This document shows positions 41,671 through 50,787 of a stretch of DNA of 64,000 nucleotides, one piece after another (position 1 is the first letter of the stretch; every line of letters starts with the position of its first letter). The stretch spans positions 1,550,001 to 1,614,000 of the forward strand of contig NZ_CP110257.1 in assembly GCF_026013905.1 (NCBI RefSeq), in the 5' to 3' direction. The stretch comes from Schlegelella aquatica (GTDB lineage Bacteria; Pseudomonadota; Gammaproteobacteria; Burkholderiales; Burkholderiaceae_C). A program made the position numbers and the translations under genes. Under the pieces are notes generated by a model, which worked only from the letters and a program-made list of their open reading frames with translations, did no database searches and was not told the origin of the DNA.

Positions 41671-44088
41671 ATGCAATTCCCAGAATCCTGGTTGCGCGAG
41701 TTCTGCAACCCGCCGATCGGCACGCAGGAGCTGGCCGATCTGCTCACGATGGCCGGGCTGGAGGTGGAGGAACTGCGGCCGGTGGCGCCGCCGTTCTCGC
41801 AGGTCGTCATCGCGCGCGTGCTGGAGGTGGCCAAGCACCCGAACGCCGACCGCCTGAACGTCTGCCAAGTCGATGCGGGCACGGGCCAGACGTTGCAGAT
41901 CGTCTGTGGCGCACCGAACGTGCGTGCGGGCATCAAGGTGCCGTGCGCGCTGGTGGGCGCCGAGTTGCCTCCGGGCGAGGACGGCAAGCCCTTCCAGATC
42001 CAGCTGGGCAAGCTGCGCGGCGTCGAAAGCCAGGGGATGCTGTGCTCGGCCCGCGAGCTCAAGCTCTCCGAGGACCACGGCGGTCTGCTGATCCTGCCGG
42101 AGGAGGCTCCGGTCGGACAGAACCTGCGCGAGTACCTGAGGCTCGACGACACGCTCTTCACGCTCAAGCTCACGCCGAACCTGGCGCATGCGCTGAGCGT
42201 CCACGGCATCGCTCGTGAAGTCTCGGCGCTGACGGGTGCGCCGCTGAAGTCGCCGTCGTTCACGCCGGCCGAGGTCACGCATGACCAGGTGCTGCCTGTG
42301 CGCATCGAGGCGCCGGACCTGTGCGGGCGGTTTTCCGGCCGCGTGATCCGCAACGTGAACACGCGGGTGCGCACGCCGGCCTGGATGATCGAGCGCCTGG
42401 AGCGCTGCGGCCAGCGCTCGGTCTCGCCGCTGGTGGACATCTCGAACTACGTGATGTTCGAGCTGGGACGGCCGTCGCATATCTTCGACCTGGGCAAGAT
42501 CCAGGGGGGTCTGGCGGTGCGCTGGGCCCGTAAGGGCGAGACGCTCGAATTGCTCAACGGCAACACCGTGGAGCTGGACGAGCAGGTCGGCGTGATCGCG
42601 GACGACAAGGCGGTCGAGTCGCTCGCGGGCATCATGGGCGGCGAGGCGACCGCGGTGTCGGACAGCACCCGCGACATCTACCTCGAGGCGGCCTTCTGGT
42701 GGCCGGAGGCGGTGGCGGGGCGTTCGCGTCGGTTCAACTTCTCGACCGACGCCGGTCACCGCTTCGAGCGCGGCGTGGATCCGGCCACCACGGTGGAGCA
42801 CATCGAGCGCATCACCCAGCTCATCTTGCAGATCTGCGGCGGCGAGGCCGGCCCGATCGACGACCACGTGGTCAACCTGCCGCAGCGTACGCCCGTGACG
42901 CTGCGGGTCGATCGTGCCTCGAAGGTGATCGGCATGCCGGTGACCCAGGAGCAGTGCGCGGGCGTGTTCCGCCGGCTGGGCCTGGAGTTCGTCGAGGAGC
43001 CGGGGCGCCTCACGGTGACTCCTCCGAGCTGGCGCTTCGACCTGCGCATCGAGGAGGACTTGATCGAGGAGGTGATCCGTGTGCTGGGCTACCAGCACCT
43101 GCCGGACACCCCGCCGATCGCACCGGTGGTGCCGCGCACCCGTCCGGAGCGGCAGCGCGGCCTGCACGCCGTGCGGCACGCGCTCGCCGCGCTGGACTAC
43201 CAGGAGACGGTCAACTTCAGCTTCGTGGAGGATCGCTGGGAACGCGACTTCGCGGGCAACGACCGGCCGATCCAGCTGCTCAACCCGATCGCCAGCAACC
43301 TGAGCGTGATGCGTTCGTCGCTGATCGGCAGCCTCGTGCAGGTGCTGCGGTTCAACCTCGCGCGCAAGGCCAGCCGTGTGCGGGTGTTCGAGATCGGCCG
43401 GGTGTTCCTGCGCGACGCTGCCGTGCCGGAGAGCGACACCACGGTGGCCGGCGTGGCGCAGCCGCTGCGCGTGTGCGCTCTGGCCTATGGACCGGCGCTG
43501 CCCTTGCAGTGGGGGTGCGACGATCGCCTGGTCGACTTCTACGACGTCAAGGGCGATCTGGAGCAACTCTTCGCACCGCGTGCCGTCACGCTGCAGAAGG
43601 CCGAGCATCCGGCGCTCCATCCTGGCCGTTCGGCCGCGGTGTGGGTGGAAGGGCGGTGCGTGGGGCATGTGGGCGAGCTGCACCCGCGATGGAAGCAGGC
43701 CTATGAGCTCCCGCACGCCCCGCTGGTGTTCGAGCTGGATGCGCAGGCGGTGAGCGAGCGGTCCGTCCCACAGTACCGTCCGATCCCGAGGCAGCAGTCG
43801 GTCTGGCGCGACATCGCCGTCATCGTCAGGGAGTCGGTCACCCACGATGCCCTGATGGCCGCGGTGGAGGCGGCCGACGCCCAGGGCTTGGTGCGGGGTG
43901 CGACACTGTTCGACATCTACAAGCCGAAAGACACCACACCCGAGATCGGGGCCGGCGAGCGCAGCCTCGCGCTGCGCCTGGAACTGCTCGACGAGGAGGC
44001 GACGCTGACCGACGAGCGGATCGAGGCGGCCGTCCAGGCGGTGGTGGGGTCGTTGGCGACCCGGGTGGGCGCGCGTCTACGAGGGTGA
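41671..44088 (+). CDS. pheT: Phenylalanyl-tRNA synthetase beta subunit
   Basis: 805 residues with the usual order: EMAP/B2-type tRNA-binding domain (about 40-150), B3/B4 editing domain, B5 domain ([18 protein letters not shown]), synthetase core-like domain and C-terminal ferredoxin-fold anticodon-binding domain (about 710-805, [16 protein letters not shown]). Editing removes Tyr mischarged to tRNA-Phe. GAGAGGGAAGGA precedes the ATG. Same operon as pheS. Confidence 0.97.
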   Translation: MQFPESWLREFCNPPIGTQELADLLTMAGLEVEELRPVAPPFSQVVIARVLEVAKHPNADRLNVCQVDAGTGQTLQIVCGAPNVRAGIKVPCALVGAELPPGEDGKPFQIQLGKLRGVESQGMLCSARELKLSEDHGGLLILPEEAPVGQNLREYLRLDDTLFTLKLTPNLAHALSVHGIAREVSALTGAPLKSPSFTPAEVTHDQVLPVRIEAPDLCGRFSGRVIRNVNTRVRTPAWMIERLERCGQRSVSPLVDISNYVMFELGRPSHIFDLGKIQGGLAVRWARKGETLELLNGNTVELDEQVGVIADDKAVESLAGIMGGEATAVSDSTRDIYLEAAFWWPEAVAGRSRRFNFSTDAGHRFERGVDPATTVEHIERITQLILQICGGEAGPIDDHVVNLPQRTPVTLRVDRASKVIGMPVTQEQCAGVFRRLGLEFVEEPGRLTVTPPSWRFDLRIEEDLIEEVIRVLGYQHLPDTPPIAPVVPRTRPERQRGLHAVRHALAALDYQETVNFSFVEDRWERDFAGNDRPIQLLNPIASNLSVMRSSLIGSLVQVLRFNLARKASRVRVFEIGRVFLRDAAVPESDTTVAGVAQPLRVCALAYGPALPLQWGCDDRLVDFYDVKGDLEQLFAPRAVTLQKAEHPALHPGRSAAVWVEGRCVGHVGELHPRWKQAYELPHAPLVFELDAQAVSERSVPQYRPIPRQQSVWRDIAVIVRESVTHDALMAAVEAADAQGLVRGATLFDIYKPKDTTPEIGAGERSLALRLELLDEEATLTDERIEAAVQAVVGSLATRVGARLRG

Positions 44089-44173
44089 GGGCAGGGCAGC
44101 GGTCGGCCGCCATGGACCGGCCCGACCCGCCGCCCGAGGTCGCCGCGAGGGCGATGAGACAAGGAGCGAAGCG

Positions 44174-44515
44174 ATGGACCGAGTCATCCTGCCGTCGATC
44201 GAGACCCCGACCTTGACCAAGGCGGAGTTGGCGGACTTGCTGTTCGAGCGGCTGGGCCTCAACAAGCGGGAATCGAAGGACATGGTGGAGGCGTTCTTCG
44301 AGATCATCCACGAGAGCCTCGTGCGCGGCGAGGAGGTGAAGCTGTCCGGCTTCGGCAACTTCCAGATCCGGCGCAAGGCGCCGCGCCCGGGCCGCAACCC
44401 GCGCACAGGGGAGACCATCCCGATCAAGGCGCGCAACGTCGTGACCTTCCACGCCAGCCACAAGCTCAAGGGGGTTGTCCAAGGCGAGATACCGCCCGGG
44501 GGAGACTTCGAGTAA
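44174..44515 (+). CDS. ihfA: Integration host factor alpha subunit
   Basis: 113 residues: [31 protein letters not shown] and the DNA-binding arm region [24 protein letters not shown] mark IHF-alpha. It forms a DNA-bending heterodimer with IhfB used in transcription, recombination and chromosome structure. 85 nt after pheT in the conserved pheT-ihfA order. Confidence 0.96.
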   Translation: MDRVILPSIETPTLTKAELADLLFERLGLNKRESKDMVEAFFEIIHESLVRGEEVKLSGFGNFQIRRKAPRPGRNPRTGETIPIKARNVVTFHASHKLKGVVQGEIPPGGDFE

Positions 44516-44549
44516 AGTCTAGGAATCTTGCCCAACCTCGTTGATTTCA

Positions 44550-45032
44550 ATGGAGAAAGCGCTTCCAGCGATCCCGGCCAAGCGCTACTTCACCATCGGT
44601 GAAGTCAGCGAGCTGTGCGGCGTGAAACCGTACGTCCTGCGCTACTGGGAGCAGGAGTTCACGCAGCTCAAGCCGATGAAGCGGCGGGGCAATCGCCGTT
44701 ACTACCAGCACCACGAGGTGCTGCTGATCCGTCGCATCCGAGAACTTCTGTACGAACAGGGGTTCACGATCAGCGGTGCCCGCAATCAGTTGGCCGAGAC
44801 GGGCCACAGCGCGCGCGGGATGGCCGCTGCGAGTGCCGAGCTGCCGCGGGTGGCTGCAGACACGGCGCCCGAGGCTGCGATCGAAGGAGCGGGGGTGACA
44901 GCGGACGCGGCGCGCCCGGCGGCCGCCCTTGCGGTGAGCGCGGCGGCCGCCGTGCCGGTGGCAGCGACACGGGTGAGCGTGCCCGATCTGCGCGAGGAAC
45001 TGATGGCGATCCGGGAGCTCTTGGCGGTTTGA
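44550..45032 (+). CDS. MerR-family regulator
   Basis: 160 residues. The N-terminal winged HTH of the MerR type (FTIGEVSELCGVKPYVLRYWE) and KPMKRRGNRRYYQHHEVLLIRR are followed by an Ala-rich variable C-terminus without metal-binding Cys pairs. It is the MerR-like protein habitually found after ihfA in proteobacteria; its target is unknown. The ATG at 44550 is used; a TTG three codons earlier is possible. Its 3' end contains the -35 of the tRNA-Pro promoter. Confidence 0.88.
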   Translation: MEKALPAIPAKRYFTIGEVSELCGVKPYVLRYWEQEFTQLKPMKRRGNRRYYQHHEVLLIRRIRELLYEQGFTISGARNQLAETGHSARGMAAASAELPRVAADTAPEAAIEGAGVTADAARPAAALAVSAAAAVPVAATRVSVPDLREELMAIRELLAV

Positions 45033-45050
45033 AGAAGTTGCCCCTATAAT
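45021..45050 (+). promoter_or_regulatory. Promoter of tRNA-Pro
   Basis: TTGGCG (45021-45026), an 18-bp spacer and a perfect TATAAT (45045-45050), 12 nt before the tRNA. The -35 lies within the end of the MerR-family gene. Confidence 0.75.
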
Positions 45051-45062
45051 CAAAGGCTTCGT

Positions 45063-45139
45063 CGGGGTGTAGCGCAGCCTGGTAGCGCACTTGCATGGGG
45101 TGCAAGGGGTCGCGAGTTCGAATCCCGCCACCCCGACCA
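45063..45139 (+). tRNA. tRNA-Pro(GGG)
   Basis: 77 nt with encoded CCA. CGGGGTG pairs with CACCCCG, the anticodon stem is TTGCA/TGCAA with loop TGGGGTG giving anticodon GGG, and the T arm is GTTCGAATC. It reads CCC and CCU codons. Directly followed by a strong terminator and then the sox genes. Confidence 0.97.
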
Positions 45140-45150
45140 TTTGATCTGAG

Positions 45151-45193
45151 ACGGCCGGCCGTTGTGCATGCAACGGCCGGCCGTTTGTTTTTT
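45151..45193 (+). terminator. Terminator of tRNA-Pro
   Basis: Two 14-nt arms, ACGGCCGGCCGTTG (45151-45164) and CAACGGCCGGCCGT (45171-45184), are exactly complementary around a 6-nt loop and are followed by TTGTTTTTT. One of the strongest terminators in the window. Confidence 0.92.
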
Positions 45194-45276
45194 GCTCGTC
45201 GCGTTCTCCGCCGGTTCTTGCGGGTTCGCTCCTTGACCCCGGGTAAGCCCGGACGGGCCGCCCTCGGATCGGGCTA

Positions 45277-45298
45277 TATATTCGCGGTTGCGAATATA
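45277..45298. promoter_or_regulatory. Palindromic operator/promoter of soxCDB
   Basis: The arms TATATTCGC (45277-45285) and GCGAATATA (45290-45298) are perfectly inverted around GGTT. The left arm looks like a -10 (TATATT) and TATAAG overlaps the right end, so a bound repressor would block RNA polymerase. Palindromes with ATATTC/GAATAT ends are typical of ArsR-family sulfide/sox regulators, and an ArsR-type gene ends this cluster. TATATTC recurs at 49718-49724 before that gene. Confidence 0.65.
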
Positions 45299-45338
45299 AG
45301 TCTGGGCGCAGATTGCGCCCGTCCATCGAGGAGTACTT

Positions 45339-46709
45339 GTGGATCCGAAGCCAGCTTCCGGGCGCATTCTCAAAGCGCCGGAGAACTTCATCGACCCAAG
45401 CGGAGTGAAGCAGGTGTTTGCCGAGGCGCGGCAGGGCCGTCGGGACTTCATCCGCCGGGCGTTCGCGGCCGCCTCGGCTGCGGTGGGGGGCGCCGCCGTC
45501 GCGTCCAGCAACCCGGTGCCGGCCACCGGCGGGGATCCGAACATCCTGGAATTGCCGGAGCACAGCAAGGCCTTGGGGCAGCCCGTCGTCACGCGCGGCT
45601 ACGGCTTGCCCTCCAAGTACGAGGCCAATGTGCAGCGCCGCCAGAGCCCGGGTTTGACGCAAACGACCCAGGCCTCGGTCTCGTTCGCTCCCTTGCAGTC
45701 GCTGTTCGGCATCGTGACGCCCAGCGGGCTGCACTTCGAGCGCCATCACCAGGGCTGGTGGGACATCGACCCGTCGAAGCACCGGCTGATGATCAACGGC
45801 TCGGACCCCAAGCTGCTGAAGACGCCGATGGTGTTCACCATGGACGAGCTGATGCGTCTGCCGAGCGTCTCGCGCTTCCACTTCATCGAGTGCGGGGCGA
45901 ACACCGGGATGGAGTGGGGCAACGTCGCTGTGCCGACGGTGCAGTACACGCACGGCATGCTCAGTTGCAGCGAGTTCACGGGCGTGCCCCTGCGTGTGCT
46001 GCTGGACATGGCGGGGGTCGATTACAAGCGCGCCCGCTTCGTACTGGCAGAGGGCGCCGACGGCTCCTCGATGACGCGCACGATTCCGATGTCGCTCGTG
46101 GAGTCCGGTGAGGTGCTGGTGGCCTATGGGCAGAACGGCGAGATGCTGCGCCCCGAGAACGGCTACCCGTTGCGGTTGGTGGTGCCTGGCGTGCAAGGCG
46201 TGAGCTGGGTCAAGTATCTGCGCCGCCTGGAGGTGGGGGACCAGCCCTACGGCAGCAAGGACGAAGTGCTGCATTACGTGGACCTGATGCCGGACGGCAC
46301 GCACCGGCAGTACACGAGCATCCAGGAGGTCAAGAGCGTGGTCACGACGCCTTCGGGCGGGCAGGTGCTGCTGGACAAGGGGTACTACTGCATCACGGGC
46401 CTGGCGTGGTCGGGCCGGGGCAAGATCGTTCGAGTGGATGTGTCGGTCGATGGCGGGCGCAACTGGCGGCAGGCGCGCCTGGAGCAGCCGGTGATGAGCA
46501 AGTGCCTCACTCGCTTCAACCTCGACTGGGTGTGGGATGGCAAGCCGGCACTCATCCAGAGTCGCGCGGTCGACGAGACCGGCCATGTGCAGCCGACCTA
46601 CCGCCAACTGCGGGGCGTGCGCGGCTCCCGCTCTATCTACCACAACAACGCCATCCAGACGTGGCTCGTGCAGGAAGGCGGGGAGGTGAAGAATGTCCAG
46701 CTTTCGTAA
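45339..46709 (+). CDS. soxC: Sulfane dehydrogenase subunit SoxC
   Basis: 456 residues. A Tat signal (GRRDFIRRAFAAASAAVGG) is followed by a molybdopterin-binding sulfite-oxidase fold (about 150-340, with the Moco Cys in FHFIECGANTGMEWG and GMLSCSEFTGV) and a Mo-cofactor dimerisation domain. With cytochrome SoxD it oxidises the sulfane sulfur bound to SoxYZ in the periplasm during thiosulfate oxidation. The GTG start follows GAGGAG. First gene after a palindromic operator; overlaps soxD by 17 nt. Confidence 0.93.
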   Translation: MDPKPASGRILKAPENFIDPSGVKQVFAEARQGRRDFIRRAFAAASAAVGGAAVASSNPVPATGGDPNILELPEHSKALGQPVVTRGYGLPSKYEANVQRRQSPGLTQTTQASVSFAPLQSLFGIVTPSGLHFERHHQGWWDIDPSKHRLMINGSDPKLLKTPMVFTMDELMRLPSVSRFHFIECGANTGMEWGNVAVPTVQYTHGMLSCSEFTGVPLRVLLDMAGVDYKRARFVLAEGADGSSMTRTIPMSLVESGEVLVAYGQNGEMLRPENGYPLRLVVPGVQGVSWVKYLRRLEVGDQPYGSKDEVLHYVDLMPDGTHRQYTSIQEVKSVVTTPSGGQVLLDKGYYCITGLAWSGRGKIVRVDVSVDGGRNWRQARLEQPVMSKCLTRFNLDWVWDGKPALIQSRAVDETGHVQPTYRQLRGVRGSRSIYHNNAIQTWLVQEGGEVKNVQLS

Positions 46710-47736
46710 GGCGCTGTTGCTGGCCCTCGCGGTCGGGGCCACTGCGGCGGTGGCGGCCGAGCCGGCGCGCTTCGTCGGGATCGGCCGTGCCGCGACCCCG
46801 CAAGAGGTCGCTGCCTGGGACATCGACGTGCGCCCCGATTTCAAGGGGCTGCCGCGGGGCAGCGGCTCGGTGAACCGAGGCATGGAGGTGTGGGAAGCGA
46901 AGTGCGCGGGCTGCCACGGCGTCTTCGGCGAGAGCAACGAGGTCTTCACGCCCATCGTCGGTGGCACCAGCGCCGAGGACGTGCGTACGGGACGGGTGGC
47001 CCGCCTGAAGGACAACAGCTACCCCGGGCGCACGACAATGATGAAACTCGCCACCGTCTCGACGCTGTGGGACTACATCCACCGCGCGATGCCGTGGACG
47101 GCGCCGAAGTCGCTGAGCGTGGAGGAGGTGTATGCGGTGACGGCGTACATCCTTCATCTCGGCGGGGTGGTGCCCGAAGACTTCGTCCTCTCGGACCGCA
47201 ATATCGCCGAGGTGCAGGCGCGGCTGCCCAACCGCAACGGGATGCAGACTCAGCACGGCATGTGGCCGGGCAAGGAGATCGGCCACGGCAAGCCCGACGT
47301 GCAGGGCACCAACTGCATGCGCAACTGCCCCGTCGAGCCCAAGGTGGCTTCCTTCCTGCCCGATCATGCGCGCAACGCCCACGGCAACCTCGCCGACCAG
47401 AACCGTCTGGTCGGGGCGCAGCGCGGCGCGCAGACCGCCCCCGTCGCGCAGCCGAGCCCGGCAGCCGCCGCGGCCGCGCGGGCGCAGGACGTCGGGGCGC
47501 TGCTGCGCAAGCACGCCTGCGTCGCTTGCCATGGGGTGGATCAGAAGATCGTGGGCCCGGCGCTGCGAGAGGTGGCGGCGCGGTATGCCGATCGCTCGGA
47601 CGCGGCCACCTACCTGGCCGCCCGCATACGCTCCGGCGGGTCTGGCGTGTGGGGCGCGGTGCCGATGCCTCCGCAGGCCCTGCCGGAGGCCGATGCGCTG
47701 GCCATTGGACAGTGGCTGGCCCAGGGCGCCAAGTAG
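46693..47736 (+). CDS. soxD: Diheme cytochrome c SoxD
   Basis: 347 residues with a signal peptide (about 1-22) and two c-type heme sites, CAGCH (near residue 73) and CVACH (near residue 276), with an Ala/Pro linker between the two cytochrome domains. It accepts electrons from SoxC and passes them to the respiratory chain. GGGAGGTGAAG lies just before the ATG, within the 3' end of soxC. The presence of SoxCD implies complete oxidation to sulfate rather than sulfur globule storage. Confidence 0.92.
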   Translation: MSSFRKALLLALAVGATAAVAAEPARFVGIGRAATPQEVAAWDIDVRPDFKGLPRGSGSVNRGMEVWEAKCAGCHGVFGESNEVFTPIVGGTSAEDVRTGRVARLKDNSYPGRTTMMKLATVSTLWDYIHRAMPWTAPKSLSVEEVYAVTAYILHLGGVVPEDFVLSDRNIAEVQARLPNRNGMQTQHGMWPGKEIGHGKPDVQGTNCMRNCPVEPKVASFLPDHARNAHGNLADQNRLVGAQRGAQTAPVAQPSPAAAAAARAQDVGALLRKHACVACHGVDQKIVGPALREVAARYADRSDAATYLAARIRSGGSGVWGAVPMPPQALPEADALAIGQWLAQGAK

Positions 47737-47744
47737 CAGCCCGT

Positions 47745-47776
47745 GCGGCCGCCCTGCGTCTCGCAGGTGCGGCCGC
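47745..47776 (+). repeat. Repeat-flanked hairpin between soxD and soxB
   Basis: GCGGCCGC occurs at 47745-47752 and again at 47769-47776; between them CTGCG-TCT-CGCAG forms an inner stem. As RNA the whole unit can close into a 13-bp interrupted hairpin, and GTGCGGCCGC is also a 10-bp direct repeat. No T-tract. It occupies the place where soxYZAX lie in many sox operons. Confidence 0.6.
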
Positions 47777-47850
47777 TCGACGATACTCGTGACGGCGCAA
47801 CGCGCCGCGATGATGGCGCCACGGCTCGGCCGTGGTGCGAAGGTGGCAGC

Positions 47851-49590
47851 ATGAATCTTTCCAAACGCGAGTTCCTCCACGTGCTCGGCGCGGCCTCGGT
47901 GGCCGGCATGAGCCTGTCCCGGTACGCCGAGGCCGACGCCGCGACGGCGCAGCGCGGCCTCTACGACATTCCGCGTTTCGGCAACGTGTCGTTCCTGCAC
48001 ATGACCGATTGCCACGCGCAGCTCAAGCCCATCTACTTCCGCGAGCCCAGCGTCAACTTGGGCGTCGGCGGCATGAAGGGGCAGTGGCCCCACCGGGTGG
48101 GAGAGGAGTTCTTGCGCTCGGCCGGCCTGCGCCCCGGCACGCCGCAGGCGCATGCCTTCACGTACCTGGATTTCGAGCGGGCCGCGCGCCGCTACGGCCG
48201 CGTCGGCGGTTTCGCGCACCTCGCCACGCTGGTCAAGCAGCTCAAGGCGAGTCGACCGGGAGCTCTCTTGCTGGACGGCGGCGACACCTGGCAGGGCTCG
48301 GCGACCTCTTTGTGGACGCGCGCGCAGGACATGGTGGATGCCTGCAAGCTGCTCGGCGTGGACATCATGACCGGGCACTGGGAGTTCACCTATGGCCAGG
48401 ATCGCGTCAAGGAACTGGTGGAAAAGGACCTGGCCGGGCGCATCGAGTTCGTCGCGCAGAACGTGAAGACGGCCGACTTCGGCGACCCGGTCTTCAAGCC
48501 CTACGTGCTGCGCGAGATCAATGGCGTTCCCTGCGCGGTGATCGGGCAGGCCTTCCCCTACACGCCGATCGCCAACCCGCGGTACTTCGTGTCCGAATGG
48601 AGCTTCGGTATCCAGGACGACAACCTCCAACAGATGGTGGACGAGGTGCGGGCCAAGGGCGCCCAAGTGGTGGTCGTCTTGTCGCACAACGGCATGGACG
48701 TGGACCTCAAGATGGCTTCGCGCGTGCGCGGCGTGGATGCGATCCTCGGCGGACACACTCACGACGGCATTCCGGTGGCCATTCCGGTGCGCAACGCCGG
48801 CGGGACGACGCTCGTCACGAACGCGGGCAGCAACGGCAAGTTCCTCGGCGTGATGGACTTCGACGTCAAGGGCGGCAAGGTGGTGGACTTCCGCTATCGG
48901 CTCCTGCCGGTGTTCTCGAACCAGCTGGTGCCCGATCCCGAGATGGAGGCGCTGATTCAGCGTGTGCGCGCACCGTACGAGGCCCAGCTCTCGGAGAAGC
49001 TGGCGGTGACCGATACGCTGCTTTATCGGCGCGGCAACTTCAACGGCACCTGGGACCAGCTCATCTGCGATGCGCTGATGGAGGTGCAAGGCGCGCAGAT
49101 CGCGTTCTCGCCCGGCTTCCGCTGGGGCACGACGCTGCTGCCGGGCGACGTCATCACGCGAGAGCTGATGATGGACCAGCTGGCCATCACCTACCCGTAT
49201 GCCACGCTGACCGAGATGCGCGGGGAGATGATCAAGACCGTGCTGGAAGACGTGGCGGACAACCTCTTCAACCCCGATCCGTACTACCAGCAAGGCGGCG
49301 ACATGGTGCGCGTGGGCGGCCTCACCTACACCTGCGATCCGGCCCAGAAGATGGGCCAGCGCATCAGCGACATGCGCCTGAACGGCAAGCCCATCGAGGC
49401 CGACAAGACCTACAAGGTGGCTGGCTGGGCGCCGGTGTCCGAGGAGGTCCGCAACCAGCCTGGCATCAAGCCCGTGTGGGAGCACGTGGAGGCGTGGCTC
49501 AAGGCGCAGGGCGGGCGGGTCGGGCCGCGGCGGCTCAACACGCCGAAGCTGGTCGGCGTACAAGGCAACCCGGGCATCGCCGCGGCCTGA
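47851..49590 (+). CDS. soxB: Thiosulfohydrolase SoxB
   Basis: 579 residues. An N-terminal export signal of Tat type (SKREFLHVLGAASVAGMSLS, with Lys-Arg in place of Arg-Arg) precedes a calcineurin-like metallophosphoesterase domain (FLHMTDCHAQLKP, LLDGGDTWQGSATS, GHWEFTYG, LGGHTHDG) and a C-terminal 5'-nucleotidase domain. It uses a dinuclear Mn centre to hydrolyse sulfate from SoxY-bound thiosulfate. GAAGGTGG precedes the ATG. 114 nt after soxD. Confidence 0.94.
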   Translation: MNLSKREFLHVLGAASVAGMSLSRYAEADAATAQRGLYDIPRFGNVSFLHMTDCHAQLKPIYFREPSVNLGVGGMKGQWPHRVGEEFLRSAGLRPGTPQAHAFTYLDFERAARRYGRVGGFAHLATLVKQLKASRPGALLLDGGDTWQGSATSLWTRAQDMVDACKLLGVDIMTGHWEFTYGQDRVKELVEKDLAGRIEFVAQNVKTADFGDPVFKPYVLREINGVPCAVIGQAFPYTPIANPRYFVSEWSFGIQDDNLQQMVDEVRAKGAQVVVVLSHNGMDVDLKMASRVRGVDAILGGHTHDGIPVAIPVRNAGGTTLVTNAGSNGKFLGVMDFDVKGGKVVDFRYRLLPVFSNQLVPDPEMEALIQRVRAPYEAQLSEKLAVTDTLLYRRGNFNGTWDQLICDALMEVQGAQIAFSPGFRWGTTLLPGDVITRELMMDQLAITYPYATLTEMRGEMIKTVLEDVADNLFNPDPYYQQGGDMVRVGGLTYTCDPAQKMGQRISDMRLNGKPIEADKTYKVAGWAPVSEEVRNQPGIKPVWEHVEAWLKAQGGRVGPRRLNTPKLVGVQGNPGIAAA

Positions 49591-49749
49591 CGCTCTTGGG
49601 CTTCGACTGCCGGCGGCCGCCCCTCGGCGGGAGGACGCCGGTTCGGGCCGGGATTGCCTGTCACGCGAGGGCGGGCAGGGCGGGGGATTCCCGGCTGCGC
49701 GTCCTGCCGTGAATCGCTATATTCAAGAGCACGCATACCGGCAACCAGC

Positions 49750-50106
49750 ATGGATCTCAAGCGCAGCGAGGATCGGGTCTTCGAGTCGGCTGCCGAGCTT
49801 TTCTCGGTGCTGGCCACGCCCATCCGTCTGAAGATCATCAGCGCCCTGTGCAACGGGGAAAAGAACGTCTCGGAACTGCTCCAGCAGATCGATACGACGC
49901 AGCCCAACATGTCGCAGCACCTCGCGATGCTGTACCGCTGCGGTGTGCTGGGCAAGCGTCGCGAGGGCACCCAGATCTACTACCGGCTCGAAAGCGCTCG
50001 GGTTGCCGAGTTGTGCCGGGTCGTGTGCACGCAGATCGCAATGGAACTGGACCCGGAGGCTGAGATCGACTCCCGCGAGCGCCTGCGCACCGCTGTGCGG
50101 GGATGA
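49750..50106 (+). CDS. ArsR-family repressor, SoxR/BigR/SqrR-like
   Basis: 118-residue winged-helix protein. TTQPNMSQHLAMLYRCGVLGKRREGTQ, which contains the recognition helix and wing (given here in part), is typical of ArsR. Cysteines lie at positions 34, 64, 89 and 93; Cys34 in helix 2 (ALCNGEKNVSEL) and a Cys in the last helix match the redox pair of persulfide-sensing BigR/SqrR repressors. Directly downstream of soxB, it probably represses the sox promoter through the palindrome at 45277 and itself through a half-site, TATATTC, at 49718. Weak ribosome site. Confidence 0.85.
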   Translation: MDLKRSEDRVFESAAELFSVLATPIRLKIISALCNGEKNVSELLQQIDTTQPNMSQHLAMLYRCGVLGKRREGTQIYYRLESARVAELCRVVCTQIAMELDPEAEIDSRERLRTAVRG

Positions 50107-50152
50107 CCCAGGGGCTCACCAGCCGGATGGCCCCCGCGGGAGGGGCTGCGCG

Positions 50153-50698
50153 TCAGCCGATGTCTCCCGTATGCAGCTCGAACCGGCCGCGGGCGCGGTC
50201 CTCGAAGTAATGCCTCAGCGTTTCGCGCACCGTGCGGAAGGCAATCTCGTCCCAGGGCACCTCCGACTCCCGGAACAGGCGGGCCTCGATCGTCTCGGGG
50301 CCCGGCTCGAAGCGCGTGTCGAGCAGTCGGGCCCGATAGAACAGGTGCACCTGCCCGACGCGCACGACATTGAGCAGGGTGTAGAGCCCCTGCAACTCCA
50401 CGCGCGCACCGGCTTCCTCCTCGGTCTCGCGCACGGCGCCCTGTTCCGTCGTCTCGCCGAGCTCCATGAAGCCGGCGGGCAGCGTCCACAGCCCGTACCG
50501 GGGCTCGATGTTGCGTCGGCACAGCAGCACCTGATCCTCCCAGACCGGGAGGGTGCCGACCACGTTCAACGGGTTTTCGTAGTGGATCGTGCCGCAGGCC
50601 GGACACACGGCCCGCTCCCGGTTGTCGTCGACGGGGATGACGTACTGCACCGCGGTGCCGCAAGCCCGGCAAAACTTGATTTGTCGCGCAAGAAGCAT
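50153..50698 (-). CDS. Nudix hydrolase with N-terminal zinc ribbon
   Basis: 181 residues. An N-terminal four-Cys zinc ribbon (FCRACG and VCPACG) is followed by a Nudix domain with the box GFMELGETTEQGAVRETEEEAG. Family members cleave nucleoside diphosphate-linked compounds, the zinc-ribbon class including NADH pyrophosphatases and ADP-ribose enzymes. The ATG at 50698 is preferred to a GTG seven codons upstream. Convergent with the ArsR-family gene. Confidence 0.88.
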   Translation of the reverse strand: MLLARQIKFCRACGTAVQYVIPVDDNRERAVCPACGTIHYENPLNVVGTLPVWEDQVLLCRRNIEPRYGLWTLPAGFMELGETTEQGAVRETEEEAGARVELQGLYTLLNVVRVGQVHLFYRARLLDTRFEPGPETIEARLFRESEVPWDEIAFRTVRETLRHYFEDRARGRFELHTGDIG

Positions 50699-50787
50699 GG
50701 GGGCAGTGTAGCGGGTCACCCGAGGCGGCTGCCGCCTGCGTGCGAACGCGCTAGCATGGGCTGTTCCAACCTCGAGAGGAGTTCAAC

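Noticed and set aside
45063..49749. Genomic island integrated at tRNA-Pro
   Set aside because: No integrase, no duplicated tRNA 3' end was found downstream, and GC content and codon use of the sox genes match the flanks.
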